From assembly GCF_000332195.1 (NCBI RefSeq), contig NZ_KB235922.1:2504211-2568210 (forward strand): a DNA stretch of 64,000 nucleotides. Reading direction: 5' to 3'. The notes below the pieces were generated by a model that was given only the letters and a program-made list of their open reading frames with translations, had not been told where the DNA came from and ran no database searches. Shown here piece by piece: positions 44,341-52,511 of the stretch. The position numbers were made by a program, and so were the translations under genes. This DNA is from Pleurocapsa sp. PCC 7319 (lineage in GTDB: Bacteria; Cyanobacteriota; Cyanobacteriia; Cyanobacteriales; Xenococcaceae). Every line of letters begins with the position of its first letter. Positions within the stretch are counted from its first letter, which is position 1.

Positions 44341-46884
44341 CTAGCCTAATCTTCTAACCTGGTGAGTTATTTGCTCCTTCAATTCTAAAAACAGATTTTG
44401 ATTTTGATTTTGATTGAAAATATTTCCCTGCTCTGTCTTCTCTATTTGAGTCAGGCGATTGCGCTCCGCGCAGTGGCAGAGCCAATCGCATTGAGCAGAA
44501 GCCAGATAGTTTTCTCTCAGCCATAAAACTTCGGCTGCGGTAATTTTGCCACAGGCGTATAAATTGATTAGCTCTGCCTTGGTACTACAGGCAAACATTC
44601 TTTCTACTACTTTTCTCGCTCTGTTTTTGATTGTATATTCGTCTTTGCTCGGATGAGGGTAATCTGACCATGTTAAGGGACGATCTATACCTTCACCAAC
44701 AGGTATAGCAGTAGGTATAGATTCCTCATTCTGTATGGGTTTAACTCTTGTTTCTCTATTGCCTTCTACAGAGTTTATATTTTCACTATTTACTACTTCT
44801 CTTACCTCTAATTTTCTAGTTTGAGAATTAGGTGTAGTAGGTATAGTAGGTATAGACAAGCTTTGCTGTGACTGGCTTTCAGCCTGCAATACCTCTGCTA
44901 TACCTCCCGAAGGTATAGTCGAAGCCTCCTCCCAAACCACTTGCCTTTTTCCTCGATGTAATTTCTGTCCCACTTTGCGCCAATTTAACATCTGGAGAAT
45001 ATTGGCTACCCGCATTTGTTCTCTACGACCGATCTTATTCAGCTCAAAATCAAATACATCCAGCAGTACTTGTGATATTGATACCCCTGTTCTATGGCGA
45101 ATATAATCAGCAACGAAACCTGCCCATTCATCTATTATTTGGAAACGAGAATTATTGTTGAGATTTCTTTTTTCCTCTTCTTTTGACAACCACCATGTCT
45201 CTCCTTCCCGATATGCCACCACAGCAGAAGCCCATATCGCGTCTCTTTCCTCAAATAATCGTTTGGTGTCTATTTCTTTTTTCTCTACGGGAATAACCCA
45301 ATAACGTCTGTTTCCTGTTGAATCTACTAAGAAACTCGAATCGTTAACCGAACCCACTATTATTGAGTGACGCAGATAGTCTTTAGTAGTACGTGCATAG
45401 GGTTCGCGAAAGGTATCTTTTCGACAACTCAGAAACGCTTTTAAATCCCCTGCCTGTCTTTTGGAAAATATCTTATCTATTTCTCCCCACTCCTGAATCC
45501 ACGATTTATGCAGGATTAACAAGTCATCTTTATCTTTTCCTGATCTCATCGAATCCCCAAACCATTCTCCTGCCAAGATATCAAAGAATGTTGATTTACC
45601 AATCCCTTGTTCTCCCTGAAGCACTAGTGTATTGTCATGCTTGCACCCTGGAGCATAGACTCTCGCTACCGCTGCTATTAATGTCTTCTTCAGAAAAATA
45701 TCGTAAATCTTATCCGATGTACCAAAAAACCTACTTGATAATGAATTGATATCCGCCAGCTCACAAGAGCGAGAAACTTTATCTAAATATTCAGCTACAG
45801 GATTGTAGGCGTTTTCTTCTGCTACTTTTGTACATACATCTATCGCTTTTGTCTTATTTACCTCCAGGCGATCATGTTCTGCCAAATGCAGATAAAACCG
45901 CTCTAAATTGAACTGCTTCTCATCCAACTCAATCTGCATTTCTAGTTCGTTCAAGCGTAAGCGATCACTATATTTATCCCTTACATAATCTAGTAGGGCT
46001 GCGGTAGCTGTATTTCTTGACTGCATTCTTGACTGCATTTTTGAAGCGTTTTTCTGTGGCGAGATAGATTTGAGCCATTCTTTGTATGGCGTGATATTTT
46101 CGATTACTTCTTCTAAGGCTTCGACCCCTTGATTTACTACCAAATCGTCCAGTCCTTTCGTGGCTTCGGTGTATTCCCAAGTTCCAACCCCAACAATACA
46201 TCCCGCTCTCTGAGCAAGATATCCAATGGTTTTGAGTGCCTCTTGTACCTGGGGTTTGATAATCACATCCGAATCAAACAGTAGATGGATTGCTCTACCA
46301 TTTGCCAAAAATGGGGCTAGAGTCGGTATCGCCTTTAGCGATCGCTTAACTTTTCCGTTCCAAACTCCCGTTAAACATAAGCCCACCAATCCATTCGCCA
46401 ACAAACAACCCGCTTTCTTCGCTCCCTCTGTTACTTCGATGGGTATTTGAGGGTTATTATGTATCCATTTCCAAAACCCTTTGTCCAGTCTTGATTCGTC
46501 GATATCTTCTGGCAAAATCGGCACATTGTATCTTTTGGCTATCTTTTCCCATGCTGTTTTGTCGGGAATCAACAGAATTACTTCATTTTCCTGTCCTTTG
46601 GGAAACGTAAAATACTTTACTGCTTTATCACCATCTGGAAACTGGATTGGTTTATTGGGCTTGAATTGTCCAAATTCTCTTTGTTGTCCCGTTTCTAAAT
46701 CTACCCCTTTTACGTACCATCCTGGACTCCCCAAATAATTGCTCCAGTTCAGTAACTTGGCAATTTCTTTTTTGTCCTCGATACTCTTGGGATTCAGCTT
46801 GACTATCTCTTCTGAAACCCCACTCCCAGCAACCCATTCGCCAGCGTGCTTAGAATCAATGGTTGGTGCAAATGCATTACTCAT
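44341..46884 (-). CDS. DUF3854/VapE-type primase-helicase (C-terminus lost)
   Basis: 847-aa replication protein of the kind found on cyanobacterial plasmids and phage-like islands. The N-terminal 300 residues form a DUF3854/Toprim-like primase region (IPIEVTEGAKKAGCLLANGL, IHLLFDSDVI). The VapE-type helicase domain (about 370-600) has Walker A LQGEQGIGKSTFFDILAGEW, KSWIQEWGEIDKI and the arginine-finger region STGNRRYWVIP. A GC-rich HIP1-like repeat is absorbed in frame near the C-terminus (CDWLCHCAERNRL, 44452-44500). The stop lies at the edge of the four-helix-bundle element, with the likely missing tail at 43733-43843. The start overlaps the stop of a 32-aa gene (ATGA). Confidence 0.85.
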   Translation of the reverse strand: MSNAFAPTIDSKHAGEWVAGSGVSEEIVKLNPKSIEDKKEIAKLLNWSNYLGSPGWYVKGVDLETGQQREFGQFKPNKPIQFPDGDKAVKYFTFPKGQENEVILLIPDKTAWEKIAKRYNVPILPEDIDESRLDKGFWKWIHNNPQIPIEVTEGAKKAGCLLANGLVGLCLTGVWNGKVKRSLKAIPTLAPFLANGRAIHLLFDSDVIIKPQVQEALKTIGYLAQRAGCIVGVGTWEYTEATKGLDDLVVNQGVEALEEVIENITPYKEWLKSISPQKNASKMQSRMQSRNTATAALLDYVRDKYSDRLRLNELEMQIELDEKQFNLERFYLHLAEHDRLEVNKTKAIDVCTKVAEENAYNPVAEYLDKVSRSCELADINSLSSRFFGTSDKIYDIFLKKTLIAAVARVYAPGCKHDNTLVLQGEQGIGKSTFFDILAGEWFGDSMRSGKDKDDLLILHKSWIQEWGEIDKIFSKRQAGDLKAFLSCRKDTFREPYARTTKDYLRHSIIVGSVNDSSFLVDSTGNRRYWVIPVEKKEIDTKRLFEERDAIWASAVVAYREGETWWLSKEEEKRNLNNNSRFQIIDEWAGFVADYIRHRTGVSISQVLLDVFDFELNKIGRREQMRVANILQMLNWRKVGQKLHRGKRQVVWEEASTIPSGGIAEVLQAESQSQQSLSIPTIPTTPNSQTRKLEVREVVNSENINSVEGNRETRVKPIQNEESIPTAIPVGEGIDRPLTWSDYPHPSKDEYTIKNRARKVVERMFACSTKAELINLYACGKITAAEVLWLRENYLASAQCDWLCHCAERNRLTQIEKTEQGNIFNQNQNQNLFLELKEQITHQVRRLG

Positions 46885-46979
46885 TCTGCACCAACCATTT
46901 CATTCAAGCTATTTTCTTGTTCCTGTGCAAAACCCAAGGTGCAGTATTTCACACCACCTTTTACAATGTAATTAATCAT
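46881..46979 (-). CDS. 32-residue protein translationally coupled to VapE
   Basis: Reads MINYIVKGGVKYCTLGFAQE followed by QENSLNEMVGAE. A strong ribosome site (AAGGAGG) stands 8 nt before the ATG at 46979. Its TGA overlaps the VapE ATG as ATGA, the classic coupling arrangement, which argues that it is real. No known domain. It may serve mainly to deliver ribosomes to the primase gene. Confidence 0.65.
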   Translation of the reverse strand: MINYIVKGGVKYCTLGFAQEQENSLNEMVGAE

Positions 46980-47077
46980 TAGCGTTCCTCCTTATGGAAC
47001 TAATGTTGTATAAGAGCGGTCGCGCCATTCCGTCCAAAGAATTGCGATCGCTTTTCACATGAAAAAATTACGAAAAT

Positions 47078-47263
47078 TTAGCTTTTCTTTTCATCATTAT
47101 TTTTTTCGATGATGGAAGAATTTAATTGATTGGTTAATTCTTGTTCAAGAGTTTCCTTCATCATGAACTGAAGTTGTGCGCTCAAAGGTCTGAACTGCTT
47201 TTCACAATACTTTTTGAAGTCTTCCAACAAATCTTCAGGAACAGTGATATTTATTCTGGTCAT
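47078..47263 (-). CDS. Ribbon-helix-helix (CopG/Arc-like) DNA-binding protein
   Basis: From the ATG at 47263 the protein has 61 residues: MTRINITVPEDLLEDFKKYC is a standard RHH strand-helix start, then SAQLQFMMKETLEQEL forms the second helix. Longer in-frame starts (47284, 47308) add sequence not found in RHH proteins. It is upstream of the small gene and VapE on the same strand, so it is a likely repressor or copy-control protein of the replication module. Confidence 0.75.
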   Translation of the reverse strand: MTRINITVPEDLLEDFKKYCEKQFRPLSAQLQFMMKETLEQELTNQLNSSIIEKNNDEKKS

Positions 47264-47567
47264 TTTTCCTTTGTATTCAACCATTACTAGAACCATAGCC
47301 TTACACATATAGTGTCGCCTATTGATTCTTTTTTACGAAAAACTACATATCAAGTATATACTAAATATTAATTTTGTGTTGACAATACACACTCGGTAAG
47401 TATAAAATTGGATAAGAAACCTAGAGTAGATATCAACTCCATCAACACAAAGATTAGAAGACTAATCATTACATCGCCTTCTATAAGACTTGAAATCAAA
47501 AAGGAGAGCAGCCACCGTCCAAAGTATCTGCTCTCCTGAACCTCAATCAAATTAAGGTATTTTTATA

Positions 47568-48128
47568 ATGACACAACAATTAACTGTCAAGCCAGTTTCA
47601 CAGACTCAAACTTGTTCACAATGCTCTCATTTCAATGACTACAACGAGTCAAATGGAAGGGGGTGGTGCCAACTTTTCGGACAACAAGCCAGAAAGCACC
47701 ATCAAAGAACAAACGATTGCGATCTCTTTGCTGATACCGATCCAATTGATGCTCCTCATCCTGAGTTTGCTATTGACAGCACCGTTAAAGTTATCGATCC
47801 TGATGAACACCATACAGAGTGGGCTTCCTTTTCATAGGTAGAAGGTAGGAGGTAGGAGGTAGGAGGTGATTTTTGTTTGAGTTTTTTAGTATTTCTATTG
47901 GACGTTGTAGCAGGTCTTGATTACCTACTACCCACTACCTTCTACCCACTACCTGAAGCTAACGCCGAACTCTACCGCAGTACTGAGGCTTATCTCTCTG
48001 AACCTAGCTGGTATTACGAATTAGCTGGAATCAACTATGAGCCTAATTTTAAGTCAATTTCGATAGCTGAGAATGATATCTGCGAGGCTAACCAATCTCA
48101 TCTTATCCGCACCACAGACATCTTTTAA
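47568..48128 (+). pseudogene. Cysteine-rich cyanobacterial protein gene split by a mini-element
   Basis: The 5' part (89 codons to a TAG at 47835) encodes CSQCSHFNDYNESNGRGWCQ, LFGQQARKHHQRTNDCDLF and STVKVIDPDEHHTEWASF. The 3' part resumes in the same frame after 47954 with ANAELYRSTEAYLSEPSWYY, ELAGINYEP and AENDICEANQSHLIRTTDIF. Both halves resemble consecutive segments of one small cyanobacterial family that has a CxxC zinc-like start, a KVID..EHHTEW core and a (T)xDIF end. The split point is exactly the 118-bp heptamer mini-element. Family recalled from memory; function unknown. Confidence 0.62.
47837..47954. mobile_element. Internally deleted copy of the four-helix-bundle element
   Basis: Left array: GGTAGAA then GGTAGGA three times (47837-47864). 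Right array: TACCTAC, TACCCAC, TACCTTC, TACCCAC (47922-47949). The 57-bp core contains TTTTTGTTTGAGTTTTTT, identical to the 3' end of the four-helix-bundle gene at 43880-43897. It then matches the far inner edge of the full element (ATTTCTATT...TTGTAG.AGGT...TACCTACTACC). About 360 bp of interior are missing. It has lost all coding capacity. Confidence 0.72.
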
Positions 48129-48208
48129 CTAATCATTCTTTGGGCAATTGCACTTATCGCAGTTGCCCTACTAGCTTTTGCTACTCACTTCATTACTCGG
48201 CTCAACCC

Positions 48209-48508
48209 ATGACTCAACCAACTCAACATTTGATTTCTCTTGAAGTTCGCACTCTTCAACCTCTTGACCCGAACGATCCCGAACCTCAGCATTTCCCTAC
48301 CATTACTATCTTTCAAGACGAGGAAAACAACTACTTTCTCGCTTCTGGTATGAATGAAATTAAGACCGCCATCCTTAACTCCATTCCTCATCTTTATTCA
48401 GACCATCTTTATCCTCTTTTCTTCTATATTCAAATCCTTCCTGGTACTGAATTTCAGGCTTTTCTTTACAAGGTTCGTCATGAAAGTTCTGCCAGAGGAA
48501 GACTTTGA
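48209..48508 (+). CDS. Hypothetical protein of the replication island
   Basis: 99 residues from ATG 48209 (MTQPTQHLISLEVRTLQPLD). The longer frame starting at 48140 adds 23 Cys/Ser/Tyr-rich residues that look like translated spacer. Beta-rich with no known domain. It is 36 bp upstream of the DUF5895 gene on the same strand and could be co-transcribed. Confidence 0.55.
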   Translation: MTQPTQHLISLEVRTLQPLDPNDPEPQHFPTITIFQDEENNYFLASGMNEIKTAILNSIPHLYSDHLYPLFFYIQILPGTEFQAFLYKVRHESSARGRL

Positions 48509-48544
48509 ACTCAAATTGCTTCTTTTATACTACATATTTCCCTT

Positions 48545-49471
48545 ATGAATCTTCCCACTTCACTTCTCTCTCAATTTGAATCTGAAGTTATTCCTTCCAC
48601 TCAACTTCCCTTCTGCCAGATTCAAAATCCTCCTAACCTCTCTCTGTGTCAAATTGAACAATTGAATCCTCCTTGGGGCTGGTTTATTCCCGCACAACAA
48701 GCTGAATTAGCTGAATTTAATGCTGTTGACGATTGGCAGCCCACCAGATTAACTTTTGGTGAAGATACTTCTAGTCCTCGTTCTGTCGATGGGTTTCTAT
48801 CAACCCACATTAGAATTGTTGTTCTTCACCAATCCAACATCGAAGTTCAAGAAAAGACTGCTCAGGGTTGGCGTTATCTCGGACAAGCTTATCAACATGG
48901 GCAATTAACTAGTTATGGTGAATCTGCATACAGCGATCGCCAAAATTATCGTCTCCGTACCCGCTACTTGGTAATATTCTTGGACGACGATAATCAACTA
49001 CTACATTCTGTTCCATTTCAAATTGGGATGAATGCTGGTGTTGGTGCTGCTTTTAATACCGAACTTCAACAATTCCGAAAAGAGATTGAAACCATTTTCT
49101 TTGCTCAGTTAGGTAAACCTGTGGTTCAATCCCCACCAGTTAAGGACAACTCCTCGAAAAATCAACCCTCTCGGCCTGTACTGTGGTTAGACTTTCCTAC
49201 AACTCGACTACGACGAGCTCTTAGCCATCAGCTACGACAGCAACAACTTGTCATTGAATCCATTAGCGCAACGAAGCCGATAACCAAACAACCAAACCAA
49301 CTTATCACAAGAGACCAACGAGCGCACCGCCGTTTATCATGGACACAACGATGGTCAAGAAATTCAATCCTAGATACAGCGGCTCATTGGCGAGTTACTC
49401 TCTTTGGAATTTCTTCAGCAATCCTAGATTGGCTCGGCAGTCTCAAACCAAGCCCTGCCTTAATAATTTGA
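48545..49471 (+). CDS. DUF5895-like protein with a chimeric C-terminus
   Basis: 308 aa. Residues about 20-195 resemble DUF5895, a family common on cyanobacterial plasmids and islands: QLPFCQIQNPPNLSLCQIEQ, WGWFIPAQQAELAEF, VDDWQPTRLTFGEDTSS, RLRTRYLVIFLDDDNQLLHS and GVGAAFNTELQQFRKEIETI. From about residue 205 the family pattern ends. The last 60 residues (QRAHRRLSWTQRWSRN then HWRVTLFGISSAILDWLG) look like the extreme C-terminus of a DDE transposase, so the gene may have been joined to an IS remnant. Function of DUF5895 unknown. Confidence 0.6.
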   Translation: MNLPTSLLSQFESEVIPSTQLPFCQIQNPPNLSLCQIEQLNPPWGWFIPAQQAELAEFNAVDDWQPTRLTFGEDTSSPRSVDGFLSTHIRIVVLHQSNIEVQEKTAQGWRYLGQAYQHGQLTSYGESAYSDRQNYRLRTRYLVIFLDDDNQLLHSVPFQIGMNAGVGAAFNTELQQFRKEIETIFFAQLGKPVVQSPPVKDNSSKNQPSRPVLWLDFPTTRLRRALSHQLRQQQLVIESISATKPITKQPNQLITRDQRAHRRLSWTQRWSRNSILDTAAHWRVTLFGISSAILDWLGSLKPSPALII

Positions 49472-49761
49472 ATCTCATTGCGCATCTCGTGGGCGGTCAT
49501 CCTAATTGTCGCCTAATAGACGGATTCTGGATGATTTTAATTTTTGAGTAAGATAATTAAATAGTTGCCTAAATGGCTGTTGCTTAATTGCCATTTATCT
49601 TGTCATGGTCAATTTTTCTTAATGACTGAATTTTTAGCTTCTTTTGTCGAATTTTCTCACAATTTAGCCTGATTTTTTATCGTCAGTATCTCAAATTTTT
49701 CTTGTTAGAAAAAATCTTCAATTTTTCAGCTTAAAATTTGGTTTCAACTTAATTTGTGAGA
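49472..49761. other. Intergenic, very AT-rich
   Basis: Many TTTTT/AAATT words, imperfect inverted segments around 49590-49740, no ORF. It separates the DUF5895 gene from the transposase fragment. Probably worn IS-related DNA. Confidence 0.4.
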
Positions 49762-50322
49762 AAAGTGGGTCAAGCCCGTAAAAATGAAGCAGAACTGCTA
49801 AATAAATTCGCTGACATCAGAATATTGCTCTATTGGTTGAGAATTGATATTTTATCCTTGGCAGGACCAGAGTGGTCAGAAAGAATGGAGTTGATGAATT
49901 TCATCATCTCAGAACTGCAACACCGAGAAGACCAAGACCACAAAGGGATTAGAGCCTTGAGAATTGCTTTATCGAATCAAAAAACGGACTTATTAGCCTT
50001 TGCTCAAGTTCTCGACCAGAAACTGGCAGAGATTGCCCACAAGTTTCAGATTTCTCTGTTTCAGGTGCGACAGGTCTGTTTATTAATGAAAAAGTCTCTC
50101 TCCACTAATGTCTATTGGGAGAGATGGAATCATGTTTACCAACTATTGTCTGAGAAATTCCTGCCAGTAAAGGAAGCAGTAGAATCCGCCATGAAATCAA
50201 CTCCCAGAGCCAGTTCTTTAGTGGAAAACCTCAATTCTCGTTTGAGAAACTACTTTTTTTTGAGAAAGCACCTGAATTCTGATTATCTCGACCTGCTTCG
50301 GTTTTTCTTAAATCATCGCACC
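49762..50322 (+). pseudogene. Transposase C-terminal half, 5' and 3' truncated (IS copy A)
   Basis: The reading frame VGQARKNEAELLNKFADIRI to ENLNSRLRNYFFLRKHLNSD and FFLNHRT corresponds to the C-terminal half of the transposase at 51200-52372. The shared block from MKKSLSTNVYW to FFLNHRT is nearly identical. Copy A has no N-terminal half and stops matching at about 50322, where the unrelated gene at 50313-50753 begins. It keeps a middle region of about 100 residues (DILSLAGPEWSERMELMNFI and onward) that copy B has lost. Confidence 0.8.
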
Positions 50323-50753
50323 TCGAAGTCAAGGGGCAGGTATCCATCCCAGGCGGTCAGATACCCGTTTTCTTCATTATCGTACGACAGGCGTTGGTCG
50401 TTGTATTCGGATCTGAGATAAGATCCGTCCCGCTTAAACCCTGTAGCCCCGCTCCAGTTGTAGAAGCCAACATAGGCACTGTTGCTCACGGACATATACC
50501 GCTTTGTACCCTTGATTCGATAATATGTGACTCTGTTGTGCAGGTACAGCTCCAGAGTCAACGCTGCATTCTCCTTGACGAGTCTTGCCCATTGCTTAGA
50601 GTCTTGCCCGAGCCAGCCCAGTTCAACTCCATCTCTAGACAGACGCACCTTGAACTGGTTTGCTCTTCCCGCGACAGTTACTGTCGGCTCTATGTTCATG
50701 GCTTCTGCAAACGTGGTGGTTTGTTGTTTGTCAACTGTAGGATTTGTACTCAT
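50313..50753 (-). CDS. Unknown protein with atypical base composition, between IS copies
   Basis: 146 aa, no signal peptide. Rich in Tyr, Trp, Arg and Asn: KVRLSRDGVELGWLGQDSKQ, YYRIKGTKRYMSVSNSAYVG and GYLTAWDGYLPLDFEV. The pattern of short beta-strands and turns resembles beta-trefoil or similar lectin-like folds, but no family is recognised. G+C is visibly higher (about half) than in surrounding genes, and codon choice differs (CTG, GCC, CGC, GAC frequent). The last codon and stop derive from the adjoining IS fragment. A ribosome site AAAGGAA precedes the ATG. Likely recently acquired. Confidence 0.65.
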   Translation of the reverse strand: MSTNPTVDKQQTTTFAEAMNIEPTVTVAGRANQFKVRLSRDGVELGWLGQDSKQWARLVKENAALTLELYLHNRVTYYRIKGTKRYMSVSNSAYVGFYNWSGATGFKRDGSYLRSEYNDQRLSYDNEENGYLTAWDGYLPLDFEVR

Positions 50754-50978
50754 AATTTTGTTCCTTTTTACGTTGAGTTGTTGTAAGTTGAAGAAAAGTT
50801 TTCTCGTGAAAAATCATAGAAATAATCTTTGATTTTTTAGATGCTTAAAGAGTTTGTAAGCTTGTTTGCTATCGCTCTTTTTCTTTCCATATATACATAG
50901 TATCTTGATGCAATATTATTGATAATTAACTATTTTTAGGTAAGATTATAATTAAGTATTAAGTATTTTTAGATTCTC

Positions 50979-51094
50979 CTAGACTACTATCAAGTACAAG
51001 TGCTTCACAAGGAATTTGCTCAACAGCTCAATGTCGTCATTGTACTCAAAACCCACCTTAAAACCCAACAACAAGGTCATGTCATCTTATTTTC
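50979..51094 (+). pseudogene. IS4-family-like transposase fragment
   Basis: Reads LDYYQVQVLHKEFAQQLNVV then IVLKTHLKTQQQGHVILFS. The pattern FAxxLNVVxxxKTxLKTxxxxHVILFSSD is a segment of IS4/IS701-type transposases just before their second catalytic region. It stops exactly where the next IS begins (51095), so that IS probably inserted into this older one. The stretch 50754-50978 is AT-rich with nothing else recognised. Confidence 0.6.
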
Positions 51095-52510
51095 GGGGTT
51101 GTTCAAAAACGAGGTATTTTGGGTAACAAAAGCAGGTGAAAATGAGCCAAGTTTTAACTTAGCTTGAAAGACAAAAGTATTATTACTGAAACTTAATTGT
51201 CAGGCGCGTTGAAAAAGGTCAAATCCTAACAGTGACAACCAATGTGGATGCTTTTTTCCTGTCATCAGTTCCGTAGGACTTTTTCCAACTCGTTCTCTAA
51301 CTCGGCTTGACCTAAATGTACGATGATTCAGAAAAAATCTGAGGAGGTCGAGATAATCAGAATTCAGGTGCTTTCTGAGAAAAAAGTAATTTCTCAGACA
51401 AGAATTAAGGTTTTCTACTAAAGAACTGGCTCTGGGTGTTGATTTCATCGCTGATTCCACTGCTTCCTTGACGGGCAGAAATTTCTCGGAAAGTTGCTGG
51501 TAGAGCTGATTCCATTTTTGCCAATAAACATTTGTCGAAAGAGACTTCTTCATCTTTTTGCGGGCTTGAGTTAACTTAGCTGATAATTGATTCCCTTTGC
51601 CTTGTAATTTAGCCACCTTTATCTTCTGTTCAAGCTTTTCTCTTGGGGTTATTGCTCCTTGGGCTTTTTTAGCTAAATTACGGCACAGAGCTTCACACTG
51701 GTCAAATATATGCCAAACATCCCCGTGGCATGGCTTATCTCCCCAAGCTGCTTTTTGTCCCGCTCTGATTCCCTTTCCGCCATCGGCAATGGTGTAATCA
51801 GGATTCAATCCTTGTTGCTCTAATTCCAGGAGATAATATCCCCAAGTGTCCTCATCTCGATGTGACACTGCTTCTAGGAGAAAGCAGTAGGTAGAGTCAG
51901 CATCTACTCCTGTCAAGACTGGTCGATTACTCTGAAAGAGTTCATCCAACAAAGCGACATCAATTGAGGATAAATCTCGATCGTGATTGATTTTTCTCGC
52001 TTTGGCTGTCGCCTTTTTGACTCGATTGTGTATGGTTCCGATACTGAGTGAATAATCGAATAAATCCCTTAATAATTCAACTACACCTCGATAAGAGCAG
52101 TGGCAAATTAGAATCAACGCTAAAATGAACTGAAATATCCATGAATGGGTGATGGGCAGGTAATATAAGACTTCCTGTTCTGGTTCTTTCTTCTCAAACG
52201 CCTGATTTAAAGCGATTTGAGCAATGGCTTGTTGTTGATAGACAAACTTACGACTGACTTGTTCTTCCTTGGCTATCTCGGTTATGGGTTCTTGTTTGGT
52301 CAGAACTTTAACCGCCATTGCTTGACGCTGAAGAGGTTGAAGACCAGAAGCTACAGAAGAAGTTGAATTCACTCGCTTTACTCATAAATTGGGCTGATTC
52401 TCCCTAATTTAACCATATTCAATACTTCTTTGTTGTCGAGCTTTTAGAGCATATGTACTATTTAAGCAAGTGATTTTTCCTCCAACTGTAACCCTCGTTT
52501 GAACAACGCC
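51095..52510 (-). mobile_element. Insertion sequence with GTTGTTCAAA ends (IS copy B)
   Basis: Left end GGGGTTGTTCAAAAACGAGG (51095-51114) and right end CCCTCGTTTGAACAACGCC (52492-52510) form an imperfect inverted repeat. One transposase gene lies inside on the minus strand. It separates an IS4-like fragment from a truncated FAD-linked oxidase gene. No clear target duplication was seen. Confidence 0.75.
51200..52372 (-). CDS. IS transposase with internal deletion
   Basis: 390 aa. N-terminal helix-turn-helix (EPITEIAKEEQVSRKFVYQQ), then catalytic Asp in VLTGVDADSTYCFLLEAVSH, second Asp in YTIADGGKGIRAGQKAAWG, HGDVWHIFDQ, and Glu in SSLVENLNSCLRNYFFLRKH. Compared with copy A, the sequence jumps from TQARKK straight to MKKSLSTNVYW, lacking about 100 residues. 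The reading frame is kept. Whether the protein is active is doubtful. Family not assigned; the layout resembles the DUF6399 transposase at 54784. Confidence 0.82.
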   Translation of the reverse strand: MNSTSSVASGLQPLQRQAMAVKVLTKQEPITEIAKEEQVSRKFVYQQQAIAQIALNQAFEKKEPEQEVLYYLPITHSWIFQFILALILICHCSYRGVVELLRDLFDYSLSIGTIHNRVKKATAKARKINHDRDLSSIDVALLDELFQSNRPVLTGVDADSTYCFLLEAVSHRDEDTWGYYLLELEQQGLNPDYTIADGGKGIRAGQKAAWGDKPCHGDVWHIFDQCEALCRNLAKKAQGAITPREKLEQKIKVAKLQGKGNQLSAKLTQARKKMKKSLSTNVYWQKWNQLYQQLSEKFLPVKEAVESAMKSTPRASSLVENLNSCLRNYFFLRKHLNSDYLDLLRFFLNHRTFRSSRVRERVGKSPTELMTGKKHPHWLSLLGFDLFQRA

Positions 52511-52511
52511 A

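Noticed and set aside
45393-46837. ORFs antisense to or overlapping the VapE gene
   Set aside because: They lack motifs and lie within a frame with clear Walker A and arginine-finger motifs.
50394-50832. Plus-strand ORFs over the foreign gene
   Set aside because: Antisense shadows; the minus-strand frame has a ribosome site and protein-like composition.
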